This document shows positions 29,015 through 40,767 of a stretch of 64,000 bases of DNA, piece after piece (the first letter of the stretch is position 1; every line of letters starts with the position of its first letter). The stretch covers positions 11,959,117-12,023,116 of the forward strand of contig CM043009.1 of NCBI GenBank assembly GCA_023678885.1. The letters run 5' to 3'. The notes beneath the pieces were generated by a model. That model was not told where the DNA came from, searched no databases, and saw only the letters and a list, made by a program, of their open reading frames with translations. A program made the position numbers and the translations under genes. This DNA comes from Pogostemon cablin. Taxonomy: Eukaryota > Streptophyta > Magnoliopsida > Lamiales > Lamiaceae.

Positions 29015-29355
29015 TAGGTTATAACCTTTGTAAACCGTTCAAAAAATTTTTTTTACATTAAACCCGATCGGTTCTAACCTAAATTCATTTTTCTTAAAGT
29101 AATTTTTATTAATTTCTTTTCATATTTAGGAATAATAATTATATATAAAAACATTCCACATTAAATCCGATCGGTTTTAACCTTGTAAAGTTCATTTTTT
29201 TAAAAATAATTTTATTAATTTTTTTCATGTTTAAGAATAATAAATAAATATAAAAAATTCCCACATTAAACCCGATTAGTTCTAACTTTGTAAAGTTCAT
29301 TATTTTTTAAAGTAATTTTTATTAAATATTTTTATTTTTAAAAATAATAAATAAA
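29015..29355. repeat. AT-rich repeat units of about 103 bp, three copies
   Basis: Three diverged units, recognised by ATTAAACCCGATCGGTTCTAA and variants at about 29060, 29163 and 29266. Each is followed by TTGTAAAGTTCATT, a run of T/A, and a TTAATAATAAATA-like tail. The GATC core lies in a short palindrome (AACCGATCGGTT type). There is no coding potential. The same unit recurs in reverse orientation at 29.86-30.9 kb, so the block as a whole is an imperfect inverted structure. Confidence 0.8.
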
Positions 29356-29830
29356 GAATATGTATTGAAATGAGAAAATGAGCAATGTAATGAAGGAAAA
29401 GTGCACCTAAATTAGAAAATGAGAATCAAAATGAAGGAATTGTGCATCAAAATGAAGGAAATGTGCATTGAAATGGGAAAGTGAAGATCGAAGCCAATGA
29501 AATGTTAATCAAAATGAGAAAATGAGCATCGAATGTAGGAAATGTGTATCAAAATGAAGGAAATGATCATCGAAATGAAGAAAACGTGCATTGAAATGAT
29601 AAAATTAGCATCGAAATGAAGGAAATGTAGATCGAAATTAGAAAATGAGCGTCGAAATGAAGTAAACCTCATCAAAATGAGAAATGAGCACTGAAAATTA
29701 GGAGACGTGCATTGAAATGAGCATTAAAATGAAGTAAACGTGCATTTGAAATGAGAAAATGAGCGTCAAAATGAAGAAATTGTTGATCGAAACAAGAAAA
29801 TGAGCATAGAAATGAAGGAAATATGCTTTT
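29356..29830 (-). repeat. Degenerate 20-21-bp repeat related to the main array monomer
   Basis: Irregular repeats of ATCGAAATGAAGGAAATG and AAATGAGAAAATGAGC type. The reverse complement (GCACATTTCCTTCATTTCGA) matches the array monomer except that TTTCGAT replaces CATGAT, so the CATCATGATG palindrome is missing. Spacing and sequence are much more variable than in the array. A small piece in the opposite orientation is at 29932-30010. I read this as a diverged relative of the amplified satellite, possibly close to its ancestral form. Confidence 0.7.
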
Positions 29831-30449
29831 TAATAAATAAATATATTAGAAAAATAAAAAAACTATTTTCAAATTAAAACCGTTAGGTTCTAACCTTTTT
29901 AAACCATACAAAAATTTTCTACATTATTCTATGCACAATTCCTTCATTTCGATGCTCATTTTCTAATTTTAGTGCACTTTTCCTTCATTTCATTACTCAT
30001 TTGCTCATTTCGATACACATTCTTTATTTATTATTTTTAAAAATAAAAAAATTAATAAAAATTACTCTTAAAAAACAATGAACTTTACAAAGTTAGAACG
30101 GATCGGGTTTAATGTGAAAATTTTTTATATGTATTTATTATTCTTAGATATGAAAAAGAATTAACAAAAATTATTTTAAAAAAAATGAACTTTACAAGAT
30201 TAGAACCGATCAGGTTTAACGTGGAAAATTTTTAAATGAATTTATTATTCATAAATATAAAAAAATTAATAAAAATTACTTCAAAAAAAATAATGAGCTT
30301 TACAAGGTTAGAACTGATCAGGTTTAATATGAAAAATTTTTATATGTATTTATTATTATGAAATATGAAAAAATATTAACAAAAATTATTTTTAAAAAAC
30401 AATGAACTTTACAATGTTAGAACCGATCGGTTTTACTGTCGAAAATTTT
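29831..30449. repeat. AT-rich repeat units of about 106-108 bp, reverse orientation
   Basis: Reverse-complement copies of the 29.0-29.35 kb unit, with TTAGAACCGATCGGGTTTAA variants near 30100, 30207, 30315 and 30422, separated by AT-rich DNA ending ATGAACTTTACAA. The first part (29.86-30.01 kb) also carries a short inverted piece of the degenerate 21-bp repeat. No gene is visible. Confidence 0.75.
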
Positions 30450-30451
30450 TA

Positions 30452-30673
30452 GTCCCTCCGTCCCTCACCAAGGGTCTCTTTTTTCCATTTTGGTAGTTCC
30501 ACCCAAAGGGTCCTCTTTCCCAATTAAAATATGGGGCCCACACTCCCACTAATACAATAAAAATATGGGCCTCACACTCCCACTAATACAACTACTCACT
30601 ATACATTAAATAATAATACTTCTTAATCCACGTGCAAAAAACAAAATGCAACCTTGGTGCGGGATGGAGGGAG
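30452..30673. mobile_element. Stowaway-like MITE, 222 bp
   Basis: The terminal inverted repeats begin GTCCCTCCGTCCCTCACC and, on the other strand, CTCCCTCCATCCCGCACC. They match over 22 bp with three mismatches. The element is flanked by TA at 30450-30451 and 30674-30675, the target duplication of Tc1/mariner-type elements. The CTCCCTCCGTCCC end is the known Stowaway signature. The interior has no reading frame. It lies inside one of the AT-rich 108-bp units and so post-dates them. Confidence 0.88.
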
Positions 30674-30932
30674 TATATGTATTTGTTATTCTTAAATATG
30701 AAAAAAATTAATAAAAATTACTTTAAAAAAATAATAAACTTTACAGGTTCAGAACCGATCGGGTTTAATGTGGAGAAATTTTATTTTATGCATTTTATTA
30801 TTCTTAAATATGAAAAAAATTAACAAAAATTACTTAAAAAACCATGAACTTTACAAGGTTAAAACCAATTGGAAAATTTTTATATATGGTTATTATTCTT
30901 AATTATGAAAGAAATTCATGAAAATTACTACT
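30674..30932. repeat. AT-rich repeat units continuing to the copia boundary
   Basis: Two more reverse-orientation units follow the MITE, with GATCGGGTTTAATG near 30757 and a decayed copy near 30867. The repeat stops at about 30932, where copia LTR sequence begins abruptly at AAAACTTGTACTTAAG. That joint is a truncation of the LTR, not a normal LTR end. Confidence 0.65.
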
Positions 30933-31719
30933 AAAACTTGTACTTAAGTCCAATAATAATAATATATACCACTAAAATATTATTACCGAACTAACGTTCT
31001 AATACCATAATTATGTTGTGGGCTCCTTCTTATTATGAGCCCATTAGTCTCCCCATGTTTAAGAGATATGCAATGCCCATTAACTAATTAAGTTACTGAC
31101 AACTCCATTAATAAATATCTCATTCAAGAGTAGCACCACTCAACCTCATTATCATGTCGGAATAATCCACCTGCAGGGTTTACATGATAATCCTTATGAG
31201 CTCCTCAAGGGGACATCATCAACCTATAGCGGACACGGATTCCTTCTATAATCAACAGCACACCATAGAGACAGCACTACTTCCCAACTCACCGAGTTTG
31301 TTGATTTAATTACATGTTAATCTCATCCATTGATGAATCAAAGAAATACATACTGCCTTACGTGTCGAGATTATTATATAGGGATCAAGAGCACGAACAT
31401 CCATAATAACTGTGATCAAGTTCTCCTATATAATCTGTATAAATCGAGCGATCTCAACCGGTCCTGCTCAATATACACAAAGTGCACTAATGTGATTCTA
31501 TAGTCAAGACAATCTAATACCAAATCACACTACAATATTCCCGATAGATAGTCCCTGTCTATCTCGGTTGTGAGCAACTGGTTATATTTTATAAGAAAAC
31601 CGATAATATGATCTTTCGCGTATTGTAGCATAATATATTATCTACACTATAAAATTAGTGGACTATGGCATCAGACATATAAATAAATTATAAGACGAAA
31701 TTATTTGATCAATCCAATA
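30933..31719 (-). mobile_element. Partial copia LTR, the 3' LTR of a minus-strand element
   Basis: About 790 bp match the distal part of the LTR at 36522-40767 (shared landmarks include TCCAATAATAATAATATAT, CATTATCATG and AAGTGCACTAATGTGATT). The LTR's inner end is at 31719, followed by the reverse complement of a purine tract (ATCTGCCACTT, normally ATCTCCCACTT). The outer part is lost at 30933, so no target duplication can be read. Confidence 0.85.
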
Positions 31720-32890
31720 ATCTGCCACTTATACTAAAAGATTATGCTGTCATGTCTACTGCCATACATCTGATTACCACACCCACTACATGACCATCGA
31801 AAGCTTTCGCCTTAAGGTCCTTGTAAAAGGATTTACTAGGTTATCATCCGATACAATCTTGGCAACAACAATTCCCTCATCATTCGATTTCTCGTATAAG
31901 GTGGTACTTGCTCTTAATGTGTTTAATTGCCTTTTGGACTTGTGATTCCATCAAGTTTTCAACTGCACCATTATTATCACAATAAATTGCGATAACCTTG
32001 GGCAAATTCAAAAAACGCATCCAAGTCTATCATGAAGTTTCTAGAGTCATACAGACATTTTGGCTGCCTCAAAGGCTACAATTCATCATTTTTCCAAAGT
32101 GGAGAGCGAAATATATTTCTATATAACACTCCTCCATATTATGACTCAACTTCCTAAAATTAAACACATAACCTTTGAGGTGGATTTACTGCCGTCCCTA
32201 TCTGAACTGAAAAATCCGAATCTATGTAACCCACAAGAAGCAATGAATCTATCTGGTAAGTCCATAACATCCTATCTTGTGATCACCATGATCGCAAGGA
32301 TATATTTTTCTCATCTCAAGTCCTTTATTTTATATCGGTTTATAAACCATACCCATACACCCGACAATACTCTTTCATTGTCTCCAACGAGCAATATATC
32401 ATCTACGTACAGTACAACATATACCACCACATTTCCATCACTCTTTTCAATACACAAGACGCATCCGCCCATTAAATAAATCCATTTGACAGGATTACCT
32501 CATTCAAACAGATGTACTTTGAGTTTAAAGCTTATACTCAAAATTCTCTTAACCCTTTTCAATGAATCATTCTGGTTGCTTTACATAGATTTTTCCTCAA
32601 GACTTCCAATCCAATCAGAAAAGCTTTCTTGACATCTATTTGCTATACCTCATAATTTAATTAGAGCAGCAACAAAATAAAAGAATCCAGATCGACTTAA
32701 ACTTAGCTACCGGCGAAAAAGGTTTCCTCATACTCAAACTCATCCTTCTTTCTGAGTGTATCTTTACGCAACAAGCCTTGTTTTGAAGTATCACCTTACT
32801 GTCCTATCCTCTTTTATTTTGTAGAGCCACTTTCAATGGCTTTAACACCATTTTGCGGTTCTACAAGCAACCAAATCTAATTTAGAACCC
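31720..32890 (-). pseudogene. Copia pol remnant: RNase H and reverse transcriptase
   Basis: Read on the minus strand, this is the 3' half of a Ty1/copia polyprotein. The reverse-transcriptase signature YVDDILLVGDN is at about 32377-32409. A further RT motif of DVKKAFLIG type is near 32611-32635, and RNase H-like sequence with the CDNNGA-type region lies toward 31950-32280. The product would be part of the replicase acting on the element's own RNA in cytoplasmic particles. Several frames must be joined to read it, with multiple stops and deletions, so it cannot be functional. Related copies at 40768, 48466 and 57021 share several of the same lesions. Confidence 0.85.
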
Positions 32891-33460
32891 ACAGATTCTA
32901 TTTTAAAAATTATTACAACTTGCTAAGATACCACATTTCTATCTTGTAGTGCTTCGTCGTACCCATGAGCCGATTTCATGTTTACTTGGGACCAAGTCTC
33001 ACGACTCTCCCAAAACATAAATCTTTCAGGTTGTAAAATAACCCTCCCTCTACAAAAAAGCACTACATGAAATTGTGTATCAGATATATCACACGATGCA
33101 GTTTCTTTGTGGTATATCCTCTTGTACAATTGGTATTATACTTTGTGTCTTCCCTCTCACTTCCTTTAGAACAATTTACACATAAGTTTGTGATTTATTA
33201 CATAGTTCTTTTTCCAAAAATCTAGTGTTTGTGTTAACAGTCACCCTTCGATCTTTTGGACTAAATAAATCATCCTTCATTTATCTAGGATATCCCACAA
33301 ATAGATAAACATTCATATGAAATACTATATCTAGGGCATATCCATAAAATGAATTTAATAATTCCAAATAACTCATCATCCATCTAACCATTTCCATAAG
33401 AGTCTTTCTTTCATTATATTCAGAAGATGCATTATTAATTAGCATCCGTGAGATAAACAT
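32891..33460 (-). pseudogene. Copia pol remnant: integrase C-terminal part and IN-RT linker
   Basis: The minus-strand frame at 32923-33129 contains GRVILQPERFMFWESRET and HGYDEALQDRNVVS. This is the linker between integrase and reverse transcriptase in plant copia elements (family pattern: SGRVVRQPERF followed by TYDEA). Farther 5' (33285-33460) a VYLFVGYPR segment is fused directly to a MMSYLELL-like segment of the integrase core. Some tens of residues normally between these are missing. The same deletion occurs in the copies near 56600 and 61620. Confidence 0.8.
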
Positions 33461-34255
33461 GATTTATGAGTGTACAAATTGTTACTAACGTACCATAACA
33501 GATTATAGCTCCATCCCTCATCACTATGACCATGTCATTTAAATGAAATGGTGTATCCATCCGTAAATGTATAGAAACTAAAATGAAATTCTTTATATGA
33601 ATATGTACGTAAAGACAATTTCACATAATCAAATGTTTATTCCTATGAAAAGATAATAAATGACTCCAACTGTAATAGCCACTACTTTCGTAGTATTATC
33701 CATGTACATAATAATCTCATCATCACTTAGTTGCAGGCTTTTAGAGATTCCAGTATCTTCACACAACGTGTCAGTAGATGTCATGACTAATCATGCTTCA
33801 ACAACTAGTGAATGAGATACTAACCTTGTTTATACCTTGATGAAAATGGCTTTTCTTCACCACATGTTTTGTCAAAAGTTTCCTACCATATACAACCTCT
33901 CATATTTCAGGTAGAACTTGCTCAAAACATCCATGCAAATTATGGAGAATAAATTAATTTTCCCCTTCAATTTCTACTGCAAGTATTTTCAATTCATTCA
34001 TCAAGTTATCCATGACCTCAAGCCTTTCTAACTTACTCAAGTATCTGAAGAGTCGCATGAGACCATCATATTTCAATGAACCTCTCACCTGTCCACTGGA
34101 GACTTTAATAGGCATCATGGGACATCCTTAGTGAGAACATATTTATATCTTCCTAAACAGTAAGAATCAAAACCAAGATTCTTTTCTAATCATCTAGTTT
34201 TGGACCAGTAAATATGTTTCTTTTAGTAAACAATAAGCAAGATAAAACAATTTGA
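33461..34255 (-). pseudogene. Copia gag/protease remnant
   Basis: The minus strand shows short frames typical of the gag-protease part, including a TDTLCEDTGISKSLQLSDDE-like stretch near 33690-33780 and a gag start like FTGPKLDDX-KRILVSILT near 34150-34215. The position of the usual gag start codon (compare ATGG at 55752) reads ATT at 34249-34251, so the start is lost. The gag body is strongly shortened, as in the related copies at 55752 and 60741. This part would encode the particle protein and protease if intact. Confidence 0.65.
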
Positions 34256-36507
34256 AAATTCAGAGAATCATAAAAAAATACACCTATCAAATCTTCAAAT
34301 TTTTCATTTATATTGATTCCCTCAAAATAATATAAAAATAAAATTCACCGACTTCTCAAGCACTGTGAGTCTGCATGTCAATTTAATGTGGACGTATATA
34401 AACCCGAACATTTACAAGAGAAGATTTTACCCATTAATTTCATTCGTCAACCTAACTTCATGACAAAATAATTAAAAGTCGGTTCCTCTTTGGCCATGCA
34501 AATAATACTAGTGACTCCGTTAGGGAGGATAATAATTATTCACACCTAAGTGTACACCATTATTTGATCCCAAGTCCGCGGCCCAAGCTTATGTGCCTTA
34601 CAGTTGGAGAAGTACACATGCTCTCGGATAACTTCGTACAATCATCAACTATAAGTTTGTACCAGTGAACCGCATATAAACTCATCCGTTAGGGAGGAAG
34701 GTCTATGCCAACACACAATTTCATGTGTATCATATTACAAATAATAATTATTTAATGAAGTCTGTACCAGTGATCCGTGAATAAACTCATCTATTGTGGA
34801 GGAAGGCCTATTACCAACATGCAAGTCTACTCACATCACTTACAAACTAATAATGGAGGCCGCGGGAATTATTTATCAATCCCCTCTCCCACTTAGTTAT
34901 TTAACACTGAGGGATTTTACATGCATATAATATTTAAGAATAAAATACGCAAACTAGCATGCTCCTATTACGGCAAATAAGGCAGTAAATCACAGAGAAC
35001 ATGCATAGATATAAAAAAATAATTAGATAATTAAATCAATTATACACAGTTATATATCGACGAATTTGATTGTTCGCCACCAAGCACGAATGTGGGCAAT
35101 ATAGACGGGGATCTGCAGCCAGCATTCATAAAATTTCTTTAGATTTTCCCATCATCGTGCATGCTTCGACATGCCTGGCAAGCTGCTCAACCCCGCGCAT
35201 GCAACACCTCTGTATGAAAGTCGCCTGGCAGGACACATGCCATTTCTTGTACGGGTCGTGCCACCCCACAGCATCACTTGAGCCTGCCTACGCGTATAGC
35301 GCATGCCCAGCAGCATGGCTGTATGCACGACTCGTGCCCGGCATGTGCTCTACAGCGTGCGTGCAAGCACGCCAACCCACCCGGCACCATGCACTCATGT
35401 TTGCCCTCCGTGTGTCCCAATAGGTGTAGTGCCCGCCTGCATGCTCGGTGGTCCCCTGGCAATTATCCAGTGTGCCCAGGAGCATACTCCCATACTAGAT
35501 AGCCTGCTCGTTAGTCGTGCACCGATCGCCCAGCCACCTGCACGCTCAGCACGCCAACGCCAGCCTACATGCAAGATACGTGCACTATACCGTGCGCCAA
35601 GCTCCATGTCAGTACGCCAACATCGACGACTCACCCGACAACACACGGTAGACTAGCTCGGAACACTCGACAGACCTGTCCGGAAGCTGCCCTGATCCTC
35701 TCAGAAAAGCTGTGCGACTCACCCGGAACAACACAGACTTAATATGGCCATCATGTCGAATCGTTCGGAAGTCCCATCAGAGTCGCCTGAATTCATCTTT
35801 TGACTCGCTTGGAAGATACAGAACTCGCCCGAAACTGCGTCAGACCCACCCAGAACATCGGACTGCAGCGCCAACTACCGACTTCTAGCAATGCAGTCGC
35901 ATGCTCCACCATCTTCATCAGCACCGCTTCTACCCGCATATTGCGCTAATAATGCCACATGTCACAGTTTTTTGCTTTTGTCGCCCCAATGAACACCGGC
36001 AGAATTATATGCCATCGATGATCAGTGCTCATCCGATGGTGCATGCCGGTGATTGTAACTCGTGTTGAGTGTCAGGCTTGCACCACACGCCACTTAGCAT
36101 TGATCAATGACAGTTCTTTGTCATTGTTCCAGCGTGGTTTCCCACTGCGATGGTTCACAGCCGATTCCTAACAACAACGTTCATCACCATCGCATAGCCA
36201 TCGAATGTCGTTCAACCCAACCGCTTGCGTTCATGCTCAAAAAGAAGCAGAAGGTCCGACAACTAATTTATCACAATTATCACGTCCCTACCATCCAATG
36301 TTGCTGCCTAACATTGCAACTCTACCACCGGCCAGGCCCAATAGTCACCGTTCCATAACGCACGTTCGTTCGATGATCGCCGTCGATGGTGTAATATGTG
36401 TGCTGTGTACAGTTAGGCTATCGATCAAGAATCAAGTTCTAAAAACCCTAATTACATGTATACCACATAAACCTATCCTAACGTGTCATGCTTTACCACA
36501 AATCCTC
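34256..36507 (-). other. Untranslated leader of the minus-strand copia element, with a GC-rich insert
   Basis: The region lies between the gag start and the primer-binding site. The gag-proximal part (about 34256-35115) is homologous to the leaders at 44240-44980 and 54890-55750 (shared CCACATTAACGTGG-like and GGCACATAAGCTTGGGCC-like blocks). The segment at about 35115-36100 is distinctly richer in G+C and has several overlapping open frames of 62-117 codons on both strands. No domain is recognisable, and overlapping frames are expected in GC-rich DNA. I see no gene here. Confidence 0.6.
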
Positions 36508-36519
36508 GCTCTGATACCA
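36508..36519 (-). other. Primer-binding site for initiator Met-tRNA
   Basis: The minus strand reads TGGTATCAGAGC, the standard plant Ty1/copia primer-binding site complementary to the 3' end of initiator methionine tRNA. It lies two bases inside the LTR that begins at 36522. This fixes the element's orientation (minus) and identifies the right-hand LTR as its 5' LTR. Confidence 0.93.
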
Positions 36520-37013
36520 ATTGTTGGCGTTCGATTGTTTGGTTAACATGAACCGTTAGTGTTCCACAGGATTATATAATTAGCGGAAGAAAGAAAACAT
36601 AGAAACGTATTACCTTTCACCATGGTATGTTGAAGAAAAAATATTCTCGCCCGCAGCCTGCGCAGCCTCACGGTTTTGGCCATAACTTCCTCATCCAATG
36701 AAGTGATCTACATGCCAAAACGATCCTCTCTTCTGTGGATTTCTAACGGTGTATCACAAGTCAAGTTCTGAGTTCAATACAATTTTAGAAAAATTGCAGA
36801 AGTTGATAAACATCAGCATAAAACAACCATTCGATCTTTTACTGTATTTCCAAGTCCAATCTTGACGTTATATGGGTGTCGATCCTCAAGATATCTGTTG
36901 TTCTCTCTCCCTATTCATGGTTAGGAATGAATAATTAATTAGGGTTTCCAGACAGCTGAGATGACTTAAATATGGGCTACAACAGGGACCAGGAGGAGAA
37001 ATTATGGTTGGAC

Positions 37014-39963
37014 CACTACACCAAAAATGCTGATAGACATTACCAAAAAACACCGATTCCTTGTAAAATGTGATGTCTTTTGGTTAAAAACCAATGTCTT
37101 TTCTGGAACCTATGTCTTTCAATATAAAAGTACGCTGATAAACATTGATTTTTATTGAAAATGCGCTGATAGACATTTGTTTTTAATAACTGATGTCTTT
37201 CAAGCGATGTTTATTCTCAACTCTTAAAAAAAATGCTAATATACATCGGTTTTTAAAACCGATGTCTATTCAGTGATGTCATTTATATAAAATATATTAT
37301 TTTAATTTGAAAAATTAAACTAAAAAATGTCATTTCTATTCTTAAATCGTGTTTTGTAAGCAAAATCCTTCTTCCTTCAGTAACACATAATTCCCAAAAT
37401 TTCTGAAGCCCTTTCCCCCCAATTGAGAAACAAAATAGCCGCTGCTCCACTCTCCTCTGCCACCATCCCGACATGCTCACCACCGTCAAGTCAGAGAAGA
37501 ATTTTCTCGTTAGGTGTTGCAACGATATTGCCGTCGCTTGGAAAAATTGTCATTCCATGCTCTCTCCAAATATGCCACCGTCGACGAAACGCTCACTGTA
37601 CTTAGGCAAATTTTCAAGTTTAAAGTTGCGAGCTGCCACTCCGCTATCTTTCATACTCAATATCTAGAATTATTCCCGTTTGTCTCACTCACGACGGAAG
37701 TTCTGCGCAAACTTCGACAAGATGAAATCGAAACTCGCAGCTTCCTTTCTCCTATGTCTTATTGATTGGTAATTTCGGATTCTTTATTTATAGTATTAGT
37801 AAAACAACCCCATTTCGTAAACTAAAATTTCTCTCCCTGCTCATTCTTTACTCTCTACATTCGCAATTTTCCCTATGTCTTTTCTATCTCATAAAATTGA
37901 GATTTGTGTTTGTTTATTTTGAATAAATCTAAGTTTCTTCTTTCTCGTTTATTTCATTTTTTACGTATGGAATTTGAAGTTTGACATTTGTACGATGGCG
38001 TCGGATACGCAGAGCGACATCTTCTCTGGTTGAATCTGGTATTATTTTTTCTATTTGTTTGTAATTCGTATTGTTTCACTTTTCGTTTCTTTGGTGTTCT
38101 ATGAATCACACTGTTGATATTGAGGAATAGTTGTACATCTTCATATGGATATCCAATAAAAATGTGACTTGTATATTCTTTTAATGAGGTGAATTTTTGT
38201 TCACAGTGAGGTAGATTGCAATGCATATGCTAGTTGTAATGCTGGGTTAGTAATTCTACTCCTTTATTTGATCCATCTGCTGTCCACTCTTGTAAATAAT
38301 TGATAATTAGCAACATGAAGTTGTAAAAATAATAATAAATCCAAATAAGGAGTATCAAGGGGTAGGATAAGACTACGATTTTGTATAATACTTTAAGAAA
38401 TTAGAAACAACTTCTTAGTTATTTTAATTATTTGAAAGATTTCCTTCACATTTCTGTATCTTGGGAATTTTACTAGATCATAGTTTTGTTATTTAAGTAA
38501 CTAATACATGTCAATATCAAGTGCTTGACATCCAAAAATTGGTGGCTACAATGGGCTTAAAGTGCATAACTACCTATAAACTTGACGCTCTGAGATTTGT
38601 TCAGCAAATTTATGAATCTGACAATTATGATGGTCATACATGTGGGAAGAGTGAAAGGCATTCAACCCTCAAATACATAAAAATCAAGAGTAGAAAATTT
38701 ATCAGATGTTGCTTTAGGTATTGCTCATGGTGAGTTTGATTCCTAATACCACCAATTTTTTTATGTCTTGCTAACTCTTATGTGCATAGGGGCGTTCTAT
38801 TATTATTGTTTTAACATTTTTACTTTGGTGGGGGGGGGAGGGAGTTTTGTTTAGCGCATAGTTGTGATCTCGTGAAAGTAGATGAATAAGTAAATCTCCA
38901 CAAATAAGAGAAATGAATTAGCTATTTCCTAGAAGTCTTAAAAAATGCATAGCTTTCTCGTTTCATTTCATTCTTGTTAGGCTATACATGTAAATTTTAA
39001 GTATGTTAAAATCATTGTTCTATTGCAATATTTTTAAGTCATATTAACTTTTTTCCTAATAAATATCTTTAAGTCTTGTTTTAAGTGCTAAACATTTATT
39101 CTATCTCAGGTAATTGCAGTGAGACAAAAAAAGATAAAGATATTATATAATGCAAGGCATGAAGATAGAGTGGATTTGAAACAATAGGTTGGACATCTCT
39201 CGATCATGAGATTTTTTTTTTATAAATTTAGGTTTAATTTAAAGTAAAATTGAAGTTTGGATTTAAATAGTTAGGATATTTTTATACTTTTAGATTTGAA
39301 GAATAATTTTCTTTGTATTTTAAATTAAAATTTTAAAATTATTGTAAAATATTCGTATGTTTTGAGTTATATAGTAATGATTGTGTTTAATTTTATTTTA
39401 ATAATAATATAAATTATATAAAATTAAATTAAATAAAATTAAAATATAATAGACATCATGTAAAAATCGATGTCTATTAGTGTGGAATGATGTCTATACT
39501 AGAAAAGACATCGGTGGAAAAATAATATGTTTTGGTGCAAAACTGATGTCTTTTCTCAAATAGACATCATTGAAAAATTGATATTTATTGGTACCTTGCG
39601 ATGTCTTTAAGTGGATAGACATCAGTTTTTAACCGATGTCTAATGGGTCATGATCGATGTCTTTTTCAAGAATTACATCGATTTAAAACCAATGTCTTTT
39701 TGTCCCATCCGATATCTATTCTTGGAAAGACATCGGTTGAAAAGCAATGTCTTATGGGTGTAAGCCGATGTCTTTACGTTGAAAGACATTGGTGAGTAAC
39801 CGATGTCAAAGGATGCAACCGACATTTATACAAGAGAAAAGACATCGGCTAATAATCGATGTCTATCAGCGGTCACTTTCAATATCAGGGGCTTCAACAT
39901 CGGCTGCTTGGTGAAATAGACATTGGTTTTTAAACGATGTCTATCAGCATATTTAGTATAGTG
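37014..39963 (+). mobile_element. Non-autonomous CACTA (En/Spm-type) transposon, 2950 bp
   Basis: It begins CACTACACCAAAAATGCTGA and ends, read on the other strand, CACTATACTAAATATGCTGA, a good terminal inverted repeat. The flanks are GAC (37011-37013) and GGC (39964-39966). The empty site in related LTRs reads GTTGGGCCTCC (about 54060), so the duplication was GGC with one later change. Both ends are packed with ACATCGGTTTTTAACCGATG-like subterminal repeats in both orientations, the sort of sites bound by En/Spm-type TnpA. No TnpD-like transposase frame is present, so it would depend on an autonomous relative. Confidence 0.92.
37380..38760 (+). other. Interior of the CACTA element, gene-like but unidentified
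   Basis: Between the subterminal repeats lies less AT-rich DNA with short plus-strand frames (37514-37765, 83 codons; 38521-38733, 70 codons including MLDIQKLVATMGLKCITTYK) separated by AT-rich, intron-like DNA. This mix resembles captured exons, but I do not recognise the source gene, and neither frame is long enough to claim. A 9-base G run is at 38830-38838. Confidence 0.35.
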
Positions 39964-40767
39964 GGCCTCCATTGGGCTTAAGTATCCAAGTTTAGCCCAA
40001 AACTTATACTTAAGTCCAATAATAATAATATATACTACTAAAATATAATTACTGCACTACCGTTCTAATCTCATAATTACGTTATGGGCTTCTTCTTATT
40101 ATGAGCCCGTTAGTCCCCCCATATTTAAGATATACAATGCCCATTAATTAATTAAGTTACTGACAACTCCATTAATTAATATCTCATCCAAGTGTAGTAC
40201 CACTCAACCTCATTATCATGCCGGAATAAATACACCTGCAGGGTTTACATGATAATCCGTATGAGCTCCTCAAGGGGACATCATCAACCTATAGTGGACA
40301 CAGATTCCTTCTACAATCAACAGCACACCATAGAGACAGAACTACTTCCCAACTCGCCCAGTTTGTTGATCTAATTAAATATAAATCTCACCCATTTATT
40401 AATAAAAGAATTACATACTGCCTTACGTGTTGAGGTTAAACATCGATAATAACTGAGATCAAGTTCTCCTATATAGTCAGTATATTAAGTCGAATGATCT
40501 CAAGCGGTCCTGCTCAATACACACAAAGTGCACTAATGTGATTATATAGTTAAGCCAAACTAATATACCAAATCATACTACAACCATCCCGATAGAAAGT
40601 TCTCATCTATCTCGGTTGTGAACATCTATTTATACTTTATAATAAAATTGATAATATGATCTTCCACGTATTGTCGCCCAACATATTATCTACAGTATAA
40701 AGTAAGTTTACAATTGCATCGGACATATAAATAAATTATAATACGCAATCATTTGATCAATCGAACA

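Larger units (their letters stand above)
36522..40767 (-). mobile_element. Copia LTR (about 1.3 kb without its nested CACTA element)
   Basis: The LTR starts TGTTGGCG at 36522 next to the PBS and ends CGAACA at 40767. It is interrupted at 37014-39963 by a CACTA transposon. Removing that leaves about 1296 bp. It serves two internal regions: to its left it is the 5' LTR of the element at 31720-36521, and to its right ATCTCCCACT (a reverse-complement polypurine tract) and antisense pol make it the 3' LTR of a second element. Such an LTR-internal-LTR-internal layout is typical of unequal recombination between LTRs. Confidence 0.9.

Noticed and set aside
35070..35656. Overlapping frames of 62-117 codons on both strands
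   Set aside because: They lie in the GC-rich leader of a copia element, overlap each other in several frames, and show no recognisable domain.
37954..38226. Minus-strand 90-codon frame with Cys/His resembling a zinc finger (MHCNLPHCEQKF)
   Set aside because: Cys/His spacing does not continue as a finger, it lies in a non-autonomous CACTA interior, and the rest is low complexity.
30933..40767. An intact, active copia element
   Set aside because: The 3' LTR is truncated, the 5' LTR is interrupted by a CACTA element, the gag start codon is lost, and pol has many stops and deletions.
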